Assembly: GCA_030430075.1 (NCBI GenBank)
Contig: JAUIGN010000020.1
Coordinates: forward strand, 1 to 64,000
Source of the DNA: a bacterium
GTDB taxonomy: Bacteria > Planctomycetota > Planctomycetia > Pirellulales > Pirellulaceae
Length of the DNA stretch: 64,000 nt
Direction: 5' to 3'
A program made the translations under genes and the position numbers. Positions 9,615-17,994 of this stretch are shown piece after piece (the stretch's first letter is position 1; each line of letters begins with the position of its first letter). The notes under the pieces were generated by a model that saw nothing but the letters and a program-made list of their open reading frames with translations, ran no database searches and was not told the origin of the DNA.

Positions 9615-10715
9615 ATGAGCGAGTTGCCTGAGAACCCGGACGCTCCGCCCGCAGCGAAGAACGCCGGTGCCCAGGCCCCGCCCGGGAAACCGGGCGACGA
9701 TGGGCCGATTTCGTTACCCCCCGTTCAGCCACCGTCGGCGACTTTCATCCTGCAGCTGTTCGTCATTCCCCTGGTGATTGTCAGCATCATTGTCATGGTC
9801 TGGCTGATGTTCAGTTGGCTCGCCCACATGGGGAGCGACCCGCGGGACATGGTGAGAGACTTGAAGCGGTTGAACGATGTCAGTTGGCAGCGAGCGCTGA
9901 CGCTGGCCGACGTACTCCGCAATCCGGCCTATGACGACCTCAAAGACGACGTCGAAATGGCAACCGATCTGGCCGCGGTGCTCGAAGGGCAAATCGAAGC
10001 GGCGAGCATGGAAGATCCGGCCATCAAGCTGCGAATGTTTCTTTGCCGAGCGTTGGGTGAGTTCCGGGTTCCCGACGTCGTTCCCGTGCTGCTGACAGCC
10101 GCCAGGTCCGAACGTGAACCGGCGGAAATCGACGTCCGCCGCGCCGCGCTGCAGGCGCTGGCCGTCTTCGCAAATCAACAGGAAGGCCAATTTCGCCACC
10201 GCGAAGACGTGCTACAGACCGTGCTCGACATCTCCCGCGAACGGGCGGCTGGGGATGCGGAACCAACCCTCCGCGACGAACTCCGCTCGAATGCCGCATT
10301 CGTGCTGGGTGTACTGGGAGGCCAGGCGGCCCGCGACCGGCTGGCACTGATGCTGAACGACGCGAATACCAATGCCCGCTACAACGCGGCCCTGGGGCTG
10401 GCGCGCCACGGAGACGAGCGCGCCGCGCCGGTCCTGCTGGAAATGTTGGACCCAACCAATGAGGTCTCGGCCGAGCATGAACCGACGGAGACGGCTCAGG
10501 CATCCAAGCGCCTGGCCGTGATCAAGAACGGCATCGAAGGTGCGGCTCAGTTAGCCGCGGGTAACCCGGAGCTGGAAACCAAACCCCTGGTTGACGCCCT
10601 TCAGGCAGTCATCGACTCCGATCTTTCGCTGTTCCACGCGCGGGTGAGACGGGGTATTCAGATCAACGCCCAAGAAGCCCTGATGAAGATCCAGGCCCAG
10701 GAGCTGGCCCAGTAA
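9615..10715 (+). CDS. HEAT-repeat protein with one membrane segment
   Basis: A 366-residue protein of no named function. Residues 1-38 are Pro/Ala-rich and hydrophilic; residues about 41-66 are strongly hydrophobic (FILQLFVIPLVIVSIIVMVW) and should form a single transmembrane helix. The rest is helical, with repeats of the HEAT/PBS type visible in segments such as VRRAALQALAVFAN, LRSNAAFVLGVLGG and NARYNAALGLARHGD, spaced 30-45 residues apart. HEAT repeats generally build a protein-binding superhelix, so a membrane-tethered scaffold is likely; topology is uncertain. The ATG at 9615 is used because the Pro-rich leader begins there; no strong ribosome site is seen. It stands alone between divergent and same-strand genes with large gaps. 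Confidence 0.8.
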   Translation: MSELPENPDAPPAAKNAGAQAPPGKPGDDGPISLPPVQPPSATFILQLFVIPLVIVSIIVMVWLMFSWLAHMGSDPRDMVRDLKRLNDVSWQRALTLADVLRNPAYDDLKDDVEMATDLAAVLEGQIEAASMEDPAIKLRMFLCRALGEFRVPDVVPVLLTAARSEREPAEIDVRRAALQALAVFANQQEGQFRHREDVLQTVLDISRERAAGDAEPTLRDELRSNAAFVLGVLGGQAARDRLALMLNDANTNARYNAALGLARHGDERAAPVLLEMLDPTNEVSAEHEPTETAQASKRLAVIKNGIEGAAQLAAGNPELETKPLVDALQAVIDSDLSLFHARVRRGIQINAQEALMKIQAQELAQ

Positions 10716-11183
10716 ATCGGGAACATCTGGCGTCGTACTTGGTGCGCTCGAGGAGCCGTCGGTCGATCACCGGATTCGAATTGAACGGGATTGCTTCTCG
10801 CCCGGATGGAGGCTGATCCGGGCCGCCCGTTCAACTCGGACCGAATGCCTTGGCATCTGATTTGCTCTAAACTAAAGTCGGGTTGTAGGGGTTAGGAAAA
10901 CTTGCTCCGCAACACGCGACGCCAAGTCAAGTTACGACAAACAGGCTGACAACGCGTCGGTCGCTTCGAGAAAAAACTTCAAACATTTTTGAAAAACGTA
11001 AAACGTTGCCCGGTTTGCTGTTGATGATAGGGACTCCGTACGACAACCGTTTTTCCGTTTGCGGCTCGAACCGATCTTCGCCAAACTCGAACGTATCGGG
11101 TTGACGGTTTGTACCCACTCGTGGTCCGTCCATTTCCGCAGCCGGCAATTGATCGTTCGTCCAACGTGAAGGTGAGATTCGTA
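10716..11183. other. Intergenic stretch before the YTV-repeat gene
   Basis: Contains the nested hairpin at 10778-10837 and an AT-rich island at about 10970-11000 in otherwise GC-rich DNA. The island includes the short palindrome TTCAAA-CATT-TTTGAA (10978-10993), flanked by A-runs. The promoter of the secreted YTV-repeat protein is expected here, but I cannot fix its position. Confidence 0.45.
10778..10837. terminator. Nested hairpin downstream of the HEAT-repeat gene
   Basis: Inner stem GCCCGGAT (10800-10807) pairs perfectly with ATCCGGGC (10816-10823) around the loop GGAGGCTG. Outer arms GAATTGAACGGG (10778-10789) and CCCGTTCAACTC (10826-10837) pair at 11 of 12 positions. It lies 63 bp past the HEAT gene stop, so a transcript-end role fits, but no T-tract follows. 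It could equally be a mobile palindromic repeat, because AATTGAACGG recurs at 486, 523 and 39760. Confidence 0.5.
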
Positions 11184-12404
11184 ATGAACGTGTCGATGAA
11201 ATCCACCCTGATTGCAGCCGTTGTGTTATCCACGCTTGGGTACACGGTCGCGCCGCTCTCCGCTCAGGTCGTCTACCCCGCCTATCAGACGGTGTATCGC
11301 ACGGTGTACGAGCCGGAATCGGTTTCCGCCTACCGGCTGGAATACGAAACGGTCGTCGAGCAGCGCCAAGTCACCACCCAGAAGCCGGTTTGGGAAACGG
11401 AAACCAGAACGCGGCGGGTCACAGTCGCCAAGCCGGTGACGGAGACGAGCACCCAGACGCAGCGTTACAAGGTCCTCAAGCCGACCTGGGAGACACAGAC
11501 CAAGATGCGTCGTCGATTGGTGCAGCGCCCCGTCACGGAAACGGTCGTACAGAGCCAGAACTACACGACGTACGAGCCGGTCACGACGATGCGGATTGAG
11601 ACGGTTGATCAAGGTGGGTACGTCGATCATTTGGTCGCCAGGCCGGGGGTGGTGCAGACACGCCTGCAATGGCTGCCTGGCACGTGTGCCGTCGATCCGG
11701 TGACGGGCACCACGACCCGCTACCGAGGCGGCCTGCACTGGGTGCCGCAGCAGACGCCGACGACCTACCAGGTGCAGCGCCAGTACGTGCCGAACATCGT
11801 CCAGCGGCAAGTCCCGCAGACGACCTACGTCCAGAAAGTCGAAACACGGCAGACCCCCGTCACCGTCACGAAGCTCGTCAACGAATGGGTGGAAGAACCC
11901 TATCAGGTTCGCGTTCAGAAGTGGACCGAGCAATTGATGGAACGTCCGGTCACCGTCACGACGCAACGCATCGAGTACGAGGCGCGGGACGAACCGTATC
12001 AAGTGCAGGTCTGCAAGTGGATTTCCGAGTCGCAGACTGTCCAAGTGCCGCGGACGGTGGCGAAATGGGTTCCGTATACGACGACGCGGATGGTTCCGAA
12101 GACCGTCGCCATGAAAGTGCCTGTCGACCAGTGCGGCACCGTGGTCACGAACTTTGCACCGTCGGTTTCCTATTACTCGGCCGGCCCGCCTGTTACCATG
12201 CCCGGTGTGCAGAGCAGCAATATGGTGACGATCGTTCCCGATCCCGGGCTCGGTACAACGCCCCCGCCGGCGGCACCAGCCGAGGGCAACGGAGCAACCG
12301 GCGGTGGGGACCCGGAAGACCAGCAGCCGACCGGCAAACCGGCGATTGATCCCTCCGAGGAACCACAAATGAACTCGGCCACGGGCAGCGAAGCGGAAGC
12401 GTAG
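11184..12404 (+). CDS. Secreted YTV-repeat protein
   Basis: A 406-residue secreted protein built of degenerate repeats rich in Tyr, Thr, Val, Gln and Arg. I start it at the ATG at 11184 (MNVSMKSTLIAAVV), which has AAGGTGAG about 8 bases upstream and leads straight into a signal peptide ending near AQV (residue about 29). The mature part repeats motifs such as YRTVYEPE, QRQVTTQKPVWETETRTR, PVTETSTQTQRYKV, EEPYQVRVQKWTEQ and DEPYQVQVCKWISE. This resembles the YTV repeat family described from Rhodopirellula (Pfam YTV). The C-terminal 70 residues are Pro/Gly/Glu-rich and probably disordered. A cell-surface or structural role is inferred only from the signal peptide and repeats. An upstream in-frame ATG at 11109 would place 25 extra residues before the signal peptide and is less likely. 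Confidence 0.8.
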   Translation: MNVSMKSTLIAAVVLSTLGYTVAPLSAQVVYPAYQTVYRTVYEPESVSAYRLEYETVVEQRQVTTQKPVWETETRTRRVTVAKPVTETSTQTQRYKVLKPTWETQTKMRRRLVQRPVTETVVQSQNYTTYEPVTTMRIETVDQGGYVDHLVARPGVVQTRLQWLPGTCAVDPVTGTTTRYRGGLHWVPQQTPTTYQVQRQYVPNIVQRQVPQTTYVQKVETRQTPVTVTKLVNEWVEEPYQVRVQKWTEQLMERPVTVTTQRIEYEARDEPYQVQVCKWISESQTVQVPRTVAKWVPYTTTRMVPKTVAMKVPVDQCGTVVTNFAPSVSYYSAGPPVTMPGVQSSNMVTIVPDPGLGTTPPPAAPAEGNGATGGGDPEDQQPTGKPAIDPSEEPQMNSATGSEAEA

Positions 12405-12841
12405 TCCCCGCACAACCGCACGTGCCAAAGTTCCGCCGGTGTTCCTTTCCGTAAGCGCCCCGAGTCCGCTCGGCAGCATCCTCCGTCCGAGCCAACGGTC
12501 GCCGCCGGCCACGAGCATGGGGTCGATCGGTATTGTCCGACCGGCGCAGGCGAATGGGATTGCCCCGCTCCCCAGGGCCCGCACCAGGGACATCGGCCGC
12601 CGGAAGCATCAGCGATTACCCCGCGGAGGGCCGCTCAAACCGATGCGCAGCAGCAAGCCCCGCCGGCGTGCCGTCCACTGTACCGCTCGGTTCGCTGAGA
12701 CACGTTCCTCGCCTGGGCGGCGAATGCTGCGGCGGCGGACGACTCGTCGAGCGAACCTCGGTAACGATTGACACGGCGCGCACCGACCGCAACACTGACC
12801 GGTTGTTCGCTCGCTTCTCTTCTCTTGTATCGTCCAAGTTC
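12405..12841. other. Intergenic stretch, nothing recognised
   Basis: About 437 bp between the YTV-repeat gene and the BRCT-MerR-TPR gene. Open frames on both strands are by-products of high GC. The frame of the downstream gene stays open back to 12533, but the extension is Arg/Pro/Ser-rich without domain character. Confidence 0.4.
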
Positions 12842-14056
12842 ATGTCGATGGCTTCAGATACCGAAGCTGCCCAGCCACTTCACGGAAAGCGAATCCACTT
12901 CATCGGCAAGATGGGTGGCGTGACCAAACGTGAGGCTCAGAAGATCGTGCGCGATCTCGGCGGGCTACCGGTCGCCCGGTGTGACGGGACCGTCGACCTG
13001 ATCGTTGTCGGTGGAGACGAATTGCCGCTGGACGACGGCAATGGTCTTCTCGGTGAAGACGTGCGGCGAGCGGCAGGGGAGGGTCGCCTGGAGATCATTT
13101 CCGAAACGCAGTTGTGGCAACGGCTGGGGCTGGTTGAAGGAGAACAGTTCGTTCGCCGTCTCTACACACCGGCGATGCTCGCGGATCTGCTCGATGTTTC
13201 CGTGGCAACCATTCGCTGCTGGCATCGCCGTGGTTTGATCATTCCCGCACGCGAAGTCCACCGCTTGCCCTACTTCGATTTTCAAGAGGTAGCGACCGCG
13301 CGGCACCTGGCCCAGTTGCTGGCCGCCGGTGCATCGCCGCAGGCCATCGAGAAGAAACTCGCCCAACTTTCCCGCTTCATCCCGGAAATCGAACGTCCGC
13401 TGGCACAGCTCTCAGTGATCGTGGAAGGCAAGCAAATCCTGTTGCGGCTGGGAGAAGGCTTGATCGAGCCGGGCGGACAATTGCGGATCGACTTCGAAGC
13501 CTTGGAAGAGTCGCTTGATGGCGATGCACGGACGGCGGATGCCGAACGGGAACCGACCGTTTCGCTGGCCGAGCACCTGGCGGAACACTCCGAATATGCG
13601 TCGCCTGAGGAGATGGTTCGCGCCGCTATGGAGTTCGAGGATGCGGGCCAGTTGGATGCCGCCGTGGAGATGCTTCGGGCAGCCCTCACAGCCGGCGGAC
13701 CGCGGCCCGAATTGTGTTTTCAGTTGGCCGAACTGCTCTACCGCATGGGCGACCTTGCCGCGGCCCGTGAACGGTATTTCATGGCCATCGAACTTGATGA
13801 GGATTTCGTCGAGGCCCGTGCCAATCTGGGCTGCGTGCTGGTGGAAACGGGCGAGCTGGACCTGGCGATCGCCGCCTTCCAGGGAACACTCGCCCACCAT
13901 TGCGAATTCCCGGATGTGCACTACCACCTGGCGAGGACGTTCGATGAGCTGGGGCGCGAAGGCGAAGCGGAATCCCACTGGCAGGAGTTCCTCCGACTGG
14001 CCCCCGACAGCCCCTGGGCCGACGAAGCACGTGCTCGACTGACACCTCTAGGTTGA
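12842..14056 (+). CDS. BRCT - MerR-type helix-turn-helix - TPR fusion protein
   Basis: A 404-residue protein (from the ATG at 12842; the ATG at 12848 is equally possible) with an unusual domain order. Residues about 12-97 look like a BRCT domain: LHGKRIHFIGKMGGVTKREA, then the LGG turn and VDLIVVGGDE. Residues about 107-175 carry a MerR-like winged helix: YTPAMLADLLDVSVATIRCW, HRRGLIIPA, then a tyrosine/phenylalanine segment (LPYFDFQEVATARHL). Residues about 255-400 hold tetratricopeptide-like repeats, for example ELCFQLAELLYRMGDLAAAR and EARANLGCVLVETGELDLAI. BRCT domains bind phosphopeptides or DNA, MerR folds bind promoter DNA and TPRs bind proteins, so a DNA-binding regulator or scaffold is likely; target and signal are unknown. 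It is a single gene with no operon partners. Confidence 0.8.
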   Translation: MSMASDTEAAQPLHGKRIHFIGKMGGVTKREAQKIVRDLGGLPVARCDGTVDLIVVGGDELPLDDGNGLLGEDVRRAAGEGRLEIISETQLWQRLGLVEGEQFVRRLYTPAMLADLLDVSVATIRCWHRRGLIIPAREVHRLPYFDFQEVATARHLAQLLAAGASPQAIEKKLAQLSRFIPEIERPLAQLSVIVEGKQILLRLGEGLIEPGGQLRIDFEALEESLDGDARTADAEREPTVSLAEHLAEHSEYASPEEMVRAAMEFEDAGQLDAAVEMLRAALTAGGPRPELCFQLAELLYRMGDLAAARERYFMAIELDEDFVEARANLGCVLVETGELDLAIAAFQGTLAHHCEFPDVHYHLARTFDELGREGEAESHWQEFLRLAPDSPWADEARARLTPLG

Positions 14057-14195
14057 GGAACGAATGGGCTGAGGGACGTAGAACGAACAACCATCCAGGG
14101 CCAGTCGTTGTTTCGCCATTGCTCGTGATGAACTTGCCCAAAGGGCCGTGCATATCAGCCGGAAAGCATGAGGGTCCATTGTCTGCAGCTTTCGG

Positions 14196-14250
14196 CGGAA
14201 CCGTGGCTAACGCCCGACGGCTGATGAATGACTCGGGCTACCGGCTCCAG
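14196..14250 (+). repeat. Dispersed repeat family II, copy between convergent genes
   Basis: GGAACCGTGGCTAACGCCCG followed by ACGGCTGATGAATGACTCGG matches the copies at 17716, 39767 and 41395. About 45 bp upstream, GCATATCAGCCGGAA (14150-14164) is also shared with the region before the 41395 copy, suggesting the repeat unit is longer than its core. Confidence 0.7.
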
Positions 14251-14271
14251 CGGACACGTCGCCATTCGCGC

Positions 14272-14733
14272 TTACTCTGCGAATTCTCCACACCGCGGTT
14301 GCTCGAAGCGGAAGAAATCGTCGTAACGCATGCTGACCGACACCTCGTGATCGCCGGCATTGAAATTGATCTGCGGTTGTTCGGCCAGCGCGGCGTCGCA
14401 CCAGGTCGGCAGATCAAACAAACTCCCGAACGGAGGAATCGAACCCGGTTGCAGACCGGTCAGATCGGCGACTTCGTCACGCGTCGCGAAGCGGAGACTG
14501 CGGATCCCTTGCGATTTGCGAATCCGTTTGCTGGCCAGTCTCAGGTCGGCAGGGAGCACAATCAGAACGAACTGCCGGTCCGCTTTGCAGATCAGGGCCT
14601 TGGCACCGCTGGCCAGCGAGGTGCCTCGCACCCGGGCCGCCTCCTCGCTGGTGTATACCGGTTCGTGGCGGAGCACGTCATACGGCACTTGCCGGGCGTC
14701 GAGCGATTCGATCAGACGATCAAAGACCTTCAT
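14272..14733 (-). CDS. YbaK/ProX-type aminoacyl-tRNA deacylase-like protein
   Basis: A 153-residue single-domain protein of the YbaK/EbsC aminoacyl-tRNA editing family, which hydrolyses mischarged tRNAs in trans (for example Cys-tRNA-Pro or Ala-tRNA-Pro). The sequence has the typical run VPYDVLRHEPVYTSEEAARV, LASGAKALICK with its conserved lysine, and the later GLQPGSIPPFGSLFDLP loop; the lysine after GAKAL is the usual key residue. I place the start at the ATG at 14733 (MKVFDRLIES), where homology begins; the frame is open to 15090 upstream but that part has no domain character. It converges on the BRCT-MerR-TPR gene across about 215 bp carrying a dispersed repeat. Which tRNA it edits cannot be told. 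Confidence 0.88.
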   Translation of the reverse strand: MKVFDRLIESLDARQVPYDVLRHEPVYTSEEAARVRGTSLASGAKALICKADRQFVLIVLPADLRLASKRIRKSQGIRSLRFATRDEVADLTGLQPGSIPPFGSLFDLPTWCDAALAEQPQINFNAGDHEVSVSMRYDDFFRFEQPRCGEFAE

Positions 14734-15069
14734 GGAACCTGCATCGCTTGTCGTGGCATGGCACCCCGTCAGGCGGGACCAGGTACCGTCGGGCCCTGCC
14801 CCAGGTGGCACCCCTGGTGCCGGGAACGTGGTCCGATTATACCGCTGCCCCGCCGGCGGATGTGGGCGCAGAGGTTGTTTTACACCTTGAAAATCGACCG
14901 TCGCGGCGTATCCTGATGGTTTAGAAAGACTTGCGGTCGCCCGAGCGGGGAATCTGCGGTCCCAGGATGGTCCGGATCGCCAGCAATTGGCTTGCCATGC
15001 GTTGGAAACGGAATGCTCTGGCTGGACACCGATGGGGCTGGCCGTGCGCGGGCAGTGGTCAAAGTACGC
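14734..15069. promoter_or_regulatory. Divergent promoter region
   Basis: About 336 bp separate the leftward YbaK-like gene from the rightward membrane-protein gene, so it should hold both promoters. I see no convincing boxes, operators or conserved structure. Confidence 0.4.
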
Positions 15070-16812
15070 ATGAGTGAATTCCTCTTTCACTATGAACCCG
15101 TACCGCCAACGACGTGGGTCTATCTCTCGTCGCTGTTAATGATTTGCGTCTTCTTCAAGTTCGGCCGCTTCTGGAGCGTTCGCAACCTCGACCTGGTCCT
15201 GCTCATTCTCTTGTCGCCCGGTCTCCTCCTGATTCACTATGGACTCCAGTCACAACAGGAGTTTCAGCGTCATGAGGCGGCGAGCGAGGCTCCGGAGGCC
15301 GAGTTGGTTGCCATCGATCGGCTGGAGAGTGACCCGGCGGAGGCCCCCTTTGTGGGCTCGGCCCTCGCACTTGCCACGGTTTCGCCCGACGATCTGCCGG
15401 CCGCCGTTGACGTGGCGCCGCCGAGCGGCACCGGGCTGACGGATGCGAACCCTGCCTCGCCGCCACCCGCCGTCCAGGTAATTCCGCGAGGGACGGACCC
15501 CGCAACGGCAACCCGTCTCGCCCAGGATACGGACGAGACGCTCGACGAGGCACAAGAGGAAGTCGACGGTGAAGGCGCAGCGGAGGCCGGGAACGACGAC
15601 CCTGCGGCGAGTCCCCACGATGCCGACTCCGTTCCGCCTGAACTGCGGCAGGCCCTGGCTCAGCAGTACTACGGTTTTGTCTGGTTGCTTTCGGTCGGCG
15701 GCCTGCTGCTGACCCGCTTCCTGATCGACCCGACCATGGTCCGGCGGCCGTTGTTGGAACCGAATCTGTCGGCCGGCGGGATGACTTTTATGGGGGCTTC
15801 CCTGTTCGTCTTCCTGATGGCCAATGTGGTCAGTAGCCAGTCCACGGAAGCGGACATGGCCGGTCCCCGAGGTGCCGAACAGTTGCTGGCCGGCACGCCG
15901 GACAAAGGACCGTCGGAATCCCCGTCGCGACTCCAGGGGCCCGGTAACGCCATCCTCCACTTGATCCCCAACCTGGTGACCAATCCGTCGCTGTGGACGG
16001 ACAGCGCCGAGCCCAAAGAAGTGGGTTATATGCGGACCGCCAAAGCGATGGCCATTCTTTCGCACCTGGCGGTCGTCGTCGGATTGGTGGTGATCGGCTA
16101 CCGGCATTTCGGGAACATAAAGACCGGTATCGGTGCCGCCACGTTGTATTTGATGATCCCTTACACGGCGTTGGAAACCGGCCGCGTCCTGCATGTCTTG
16201 CCGGCCGCCCTGTTGATCTGGATGGTTGCCTGCTATCGAAAGCCACTCTGGGCGGGCATCTTCACCGGGCTGGCAATCGGTGTGGTCTACTACCCGCTCT
16301 TTTTGCTGCCGCTGTGGATCAGCTTCTACTGGAAGCGGGGCCTGCTGCGATTCTTGCTGGGCGTTACCAGCACGCTTGTCGCCGTCGCCATGTCCCTGAT
16401 TTTCGTCTCCGCCGACATTGGCGACTACCTGAGTAACCTGCAGCAGCTATTCGGGATTTGGGGGCCGGCCATGGAGAGCATGCAGGGGGTGTGGGGACTG
16501 GGCTGGGACCCCCTGTATCGTTTGCCGGTCATGGCGACCTTCCTGGTGCTCAGCATCGCCCTGGCCCTCTGGCCGCCCCAAAAGAACCTGGGGACACTTC
16601 TTAGTTGCTCCGCGGCCGTGATGGTGGCTTGCCAGTTTTGGCACGGCTACGGCGGTGGGCTCTACATCGCCTGGTATTTGCCGCTTACCCTGTTGACGTT
16701 CCTGCGTCCCAACCTGGAAGACCGCGTCGCGCTGACCGTCCTGGGCGAAGGCTGGCGCCCCCGCCGCCGCCGCGACCTGCTGAACAAAGCCGCCTTCTGG
16801 CTGCTTCCCTGA
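15070..16812 (+). CDS. Multipass membrane protein of unknown function
   Basis: A 580-residue integral membrane protein. The ATG at 15070 (MSEFLFHYEP) is preferred over 14992 because the first helices follow it directly. Two hydrophobic helices at about residues 16-60 are followed by a Pro/Ala/Asp/Glu-rich, probably extracytoplasmic, segment to about residue 195. The remaining two thirds contain about nine to ten more helices, with aromatic and Trp-rich loops near the end (FWHGYGGGLYIAWYLPLTLL). The C-terminal half is reminiscent of polyprenol-phosphate-dependent glycosyltransferases of the GT-C/DUF2029 type, but I see no decisive motif and leave it unassigned. The last 18 residues are Arg-rich. 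It is followed by a large repeat array. Confidence 0.75.
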   Translation: MSEFLFHYEPVPPTTWVYLSSLLMICVFFKFGRFWSVRNLDLVLLILLSPGLLLIHYGLQSQQEFQRHEAASEAPEAELVAIDRLESDPAEAPFVGSALALATVSPDDLPAAVDVAPPSGTGLTDANPASPPPAVQVIPRGTDPATATRLAQDTDETLDEAQEEVDGEGAAEAGNDDPAASPHDADSVPPELRQALAQQYYGFVWLLSVGGLLLTRFLIDPTMVRRPLLEPNLSAGGMTFMGASLFVFLMANVVSSQSTEADMAGPRGAEQLLAGTPDKGPSESPSRLQGPGNAILHLIPNLVTNPSLWTDSAEPKEVGYMRTAKAMAILSHLAVVVGLVVIGYRHFGNIKTGIGAATLYLMIPYTALETGRVLHVLPAALLIWMVACYRKPLWAGIFTGLAIGVVYYPLFLLPLWISFYWKRGLLRFLLGVTSTLVAVAMSLIFVSADIGDYLSNLQQLFGIWGPAMESMQGVWGLGWDPLYRLPVMATFLVLSIALALWPPQKNLGTLLSCSAAVMVACQFWHGYGGGLYIAWYLPLTLLTFLRPNLEDRVALTVLGEGWRPRRRRDLLNKAAFWLLP

Positions 16813-16846
16813 GCACCGGGATCACCACCCTGCGACGCCAGGACCC

Positions 16847-17095
16847 GACCCAATGCTCGGCGCGGGTTCCTGACCCAATGCTCGGCGCGGGTCCCGACCA
16901 ATTGCTCGCCCCGGGTCCCGACCGATTGCTCGGCGCGGGTCCCCGACCCAATGCTCGGCGCGGGTCCCCGACCCAATGCTCGGCGCGGGTCTCTGACCCA
17001 ATGCTCGGCGCGGGTCTCTGACCCCGCCGAAACAGCTGACCGAAGGTCTCCACCCCCTCCAGTCTCCACCCCCTCAAGTCTCCACCCCCTCCGAG
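16847..17095 (+). repeat. Composite repeat locus A: 7 units of 24-25 bp, core, C-rich tail
   Basis: Seven tandem units start at 16847, 16872, 16896, 16920, 16945, 16970 and 16995. The typical unit is GACCCAATGCTCGGCGCGGG plus TCTCT or TCCC. The last runs into the shared 48-bp core at 17004-17051, which differs from the cores at 42711 and 50164 at three positions. A C-rich tail with about 16-bp period (CTCCACCCCCTCCAG type) follows to about 17095. The locus occupies the 404-bp gap between two convergent genes (16813-17216). Unlike a CRISPR array, units are contiguous with no unique spacers. Confidence 0.92.
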
Positions 17096-17216
17096 TGGCC
17101 GCCATTCCACATGACGATGTGCGGTTGCATCGAGGTCTCAGGCAAGCACGCTCCGCCGCGCACCAGAAACCGGCAGCTTCGTTTCCCAAGAGGCCGGCCA
17201 GTCACGGGCCGGCCCG

Positions 17217-17588
17217 TTACGGGGCAGCCTGGTCGTCGGGACCGTATCGCCCGCGAAATTCGTCCACCGGATACTTGAGCTTGTTCCTGACCATCTTCGC
17301 GCGCATCGTCGAACTCACGTCCAAACCCAATTCGTTGGCGATCGCCAGTGCGTAGCACAACACGTCAGCGAGCTCTTCGCCGACTGCCTGCAGCTTCTTC
17401 GGGTCGTCGCCGATCGTGCGTGACGCATCGCCGCTGATCCACTGAAAATGCTCCATCAACTCGGCAGCCTCGATCGCCAGCGCCATCGACAAGTTCTTGG
17501 GCGAGTGAAACTGTTGCCAATCGCGCGCGTCGACGAAATCACGAACCATTTCACGGAGTTCGTTGACGGAGGTGGTCGCATCGGACAT
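17217..17588 (-). CDS. MazG-like nucleotide pyrophosphohydrolase
   Basis: A 123-residue all-alpha NTP pyrophosphatase of the single-domain MazG-like group (related to RS21-C6/dCTPase), expected to cut non-canonical or excess (d)NTPs to monophosphates. The metal-binding pattern is visible: EAAELMEHFQW (Glu40, Glu43) and GEELADVLCYAL (Glu71/72, Asp75). The WQQFHSPKNLSMALAIE segment is characteristic of the subfamily. I start at ATG 17588 (MSDATTSVNE), eight codons inside the longest frame, because family members begin just before the first helix. It converges on the membrane-protein gene across repeat locus A. Confidence 0.9.
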   Translation of the reverse strand: MSDATTSVNELREMVRDFVDARDWQQFHSPKNLSMALAIEAAELMEHFQWISGDASRTIGDDPKKLQAVGEELADVLCYALAIANELGLDVSSTMRAKMVRNKLKYPVDEFRGRYGPDDQAAP

Positions 17589-17715
17589 GGTAATGCTGGG
17601 GTCGAAGGTCAACGGTTCGGCAAGTCACTGCGTCGCCATCAGGTGCACGTTACTTTCTCGCAGAACCAGGCATCTTCGCCGGACCGCGTTCGCCTCCGGT
17701 TCGCTCGGAGATCCA

Positions 17716-17938
17716 CGGAACCGGGGCTAACGCCCAACGGCTGATGGATGATCCAGGCAGCCTTACAGCAGTGGGGTGATGAGCCGACCGGCGTTAGCCG
17801 CGATTCTTTGGCGACGAGAACCTGCGCTGGCGTCCAACGGCTGATGGATGGACCACGTTAACCCAGGAGTCGCTCGAAGGCAACGTCGGCTCGAAACCGG
17901 GGCCAACGCCCAACGGCTGACAAACGATCCGGGCTCGG
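17716..17938. repeat. Cluster of dispersed repeat family II copies
   Basis: Within 225 bp there are three forward copies (17716-17760; a truncated one at about 17825-17860; 17892-17938) sharing AACGCCCAACGGCTGATGGA or a close variant. One reverse fragment (17785-17806, GGCGTTAGCCGCGATTC) lies between them. The first copy and the reverse fragment could fold into a long imperfect hairpin. The rest of the 406-bp gap 17589-17994 holds nothing else I recognise. Confidence 0.75.
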
Positions 17939-17994
17939 GGCGGCCGTGGCTGCAGCGAGGACTTGGCGATTGGGTGGGGGTGCCGGTGTGCGGA

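Noticed and set aside
11226..12593. 455-codon minus-strand frame
   Set aside because: It is antisense to the YTV-repeat gene; its Arg/His/Leu-rich content has no domain and no ribosome site.
14425..14450. tRNA-like sequence near AATCGAACCCGG
   Set aside because: A T-loop-like string occurs within the YbaK-like coding sequence, with no acceptor stem or anticodon arm around it.
16847..17019. CRISPR-like array
   Set aside because: Units are contiguous and nearly the same throughout, with no unique spacers between conserved repeats and no cas genes nearby.
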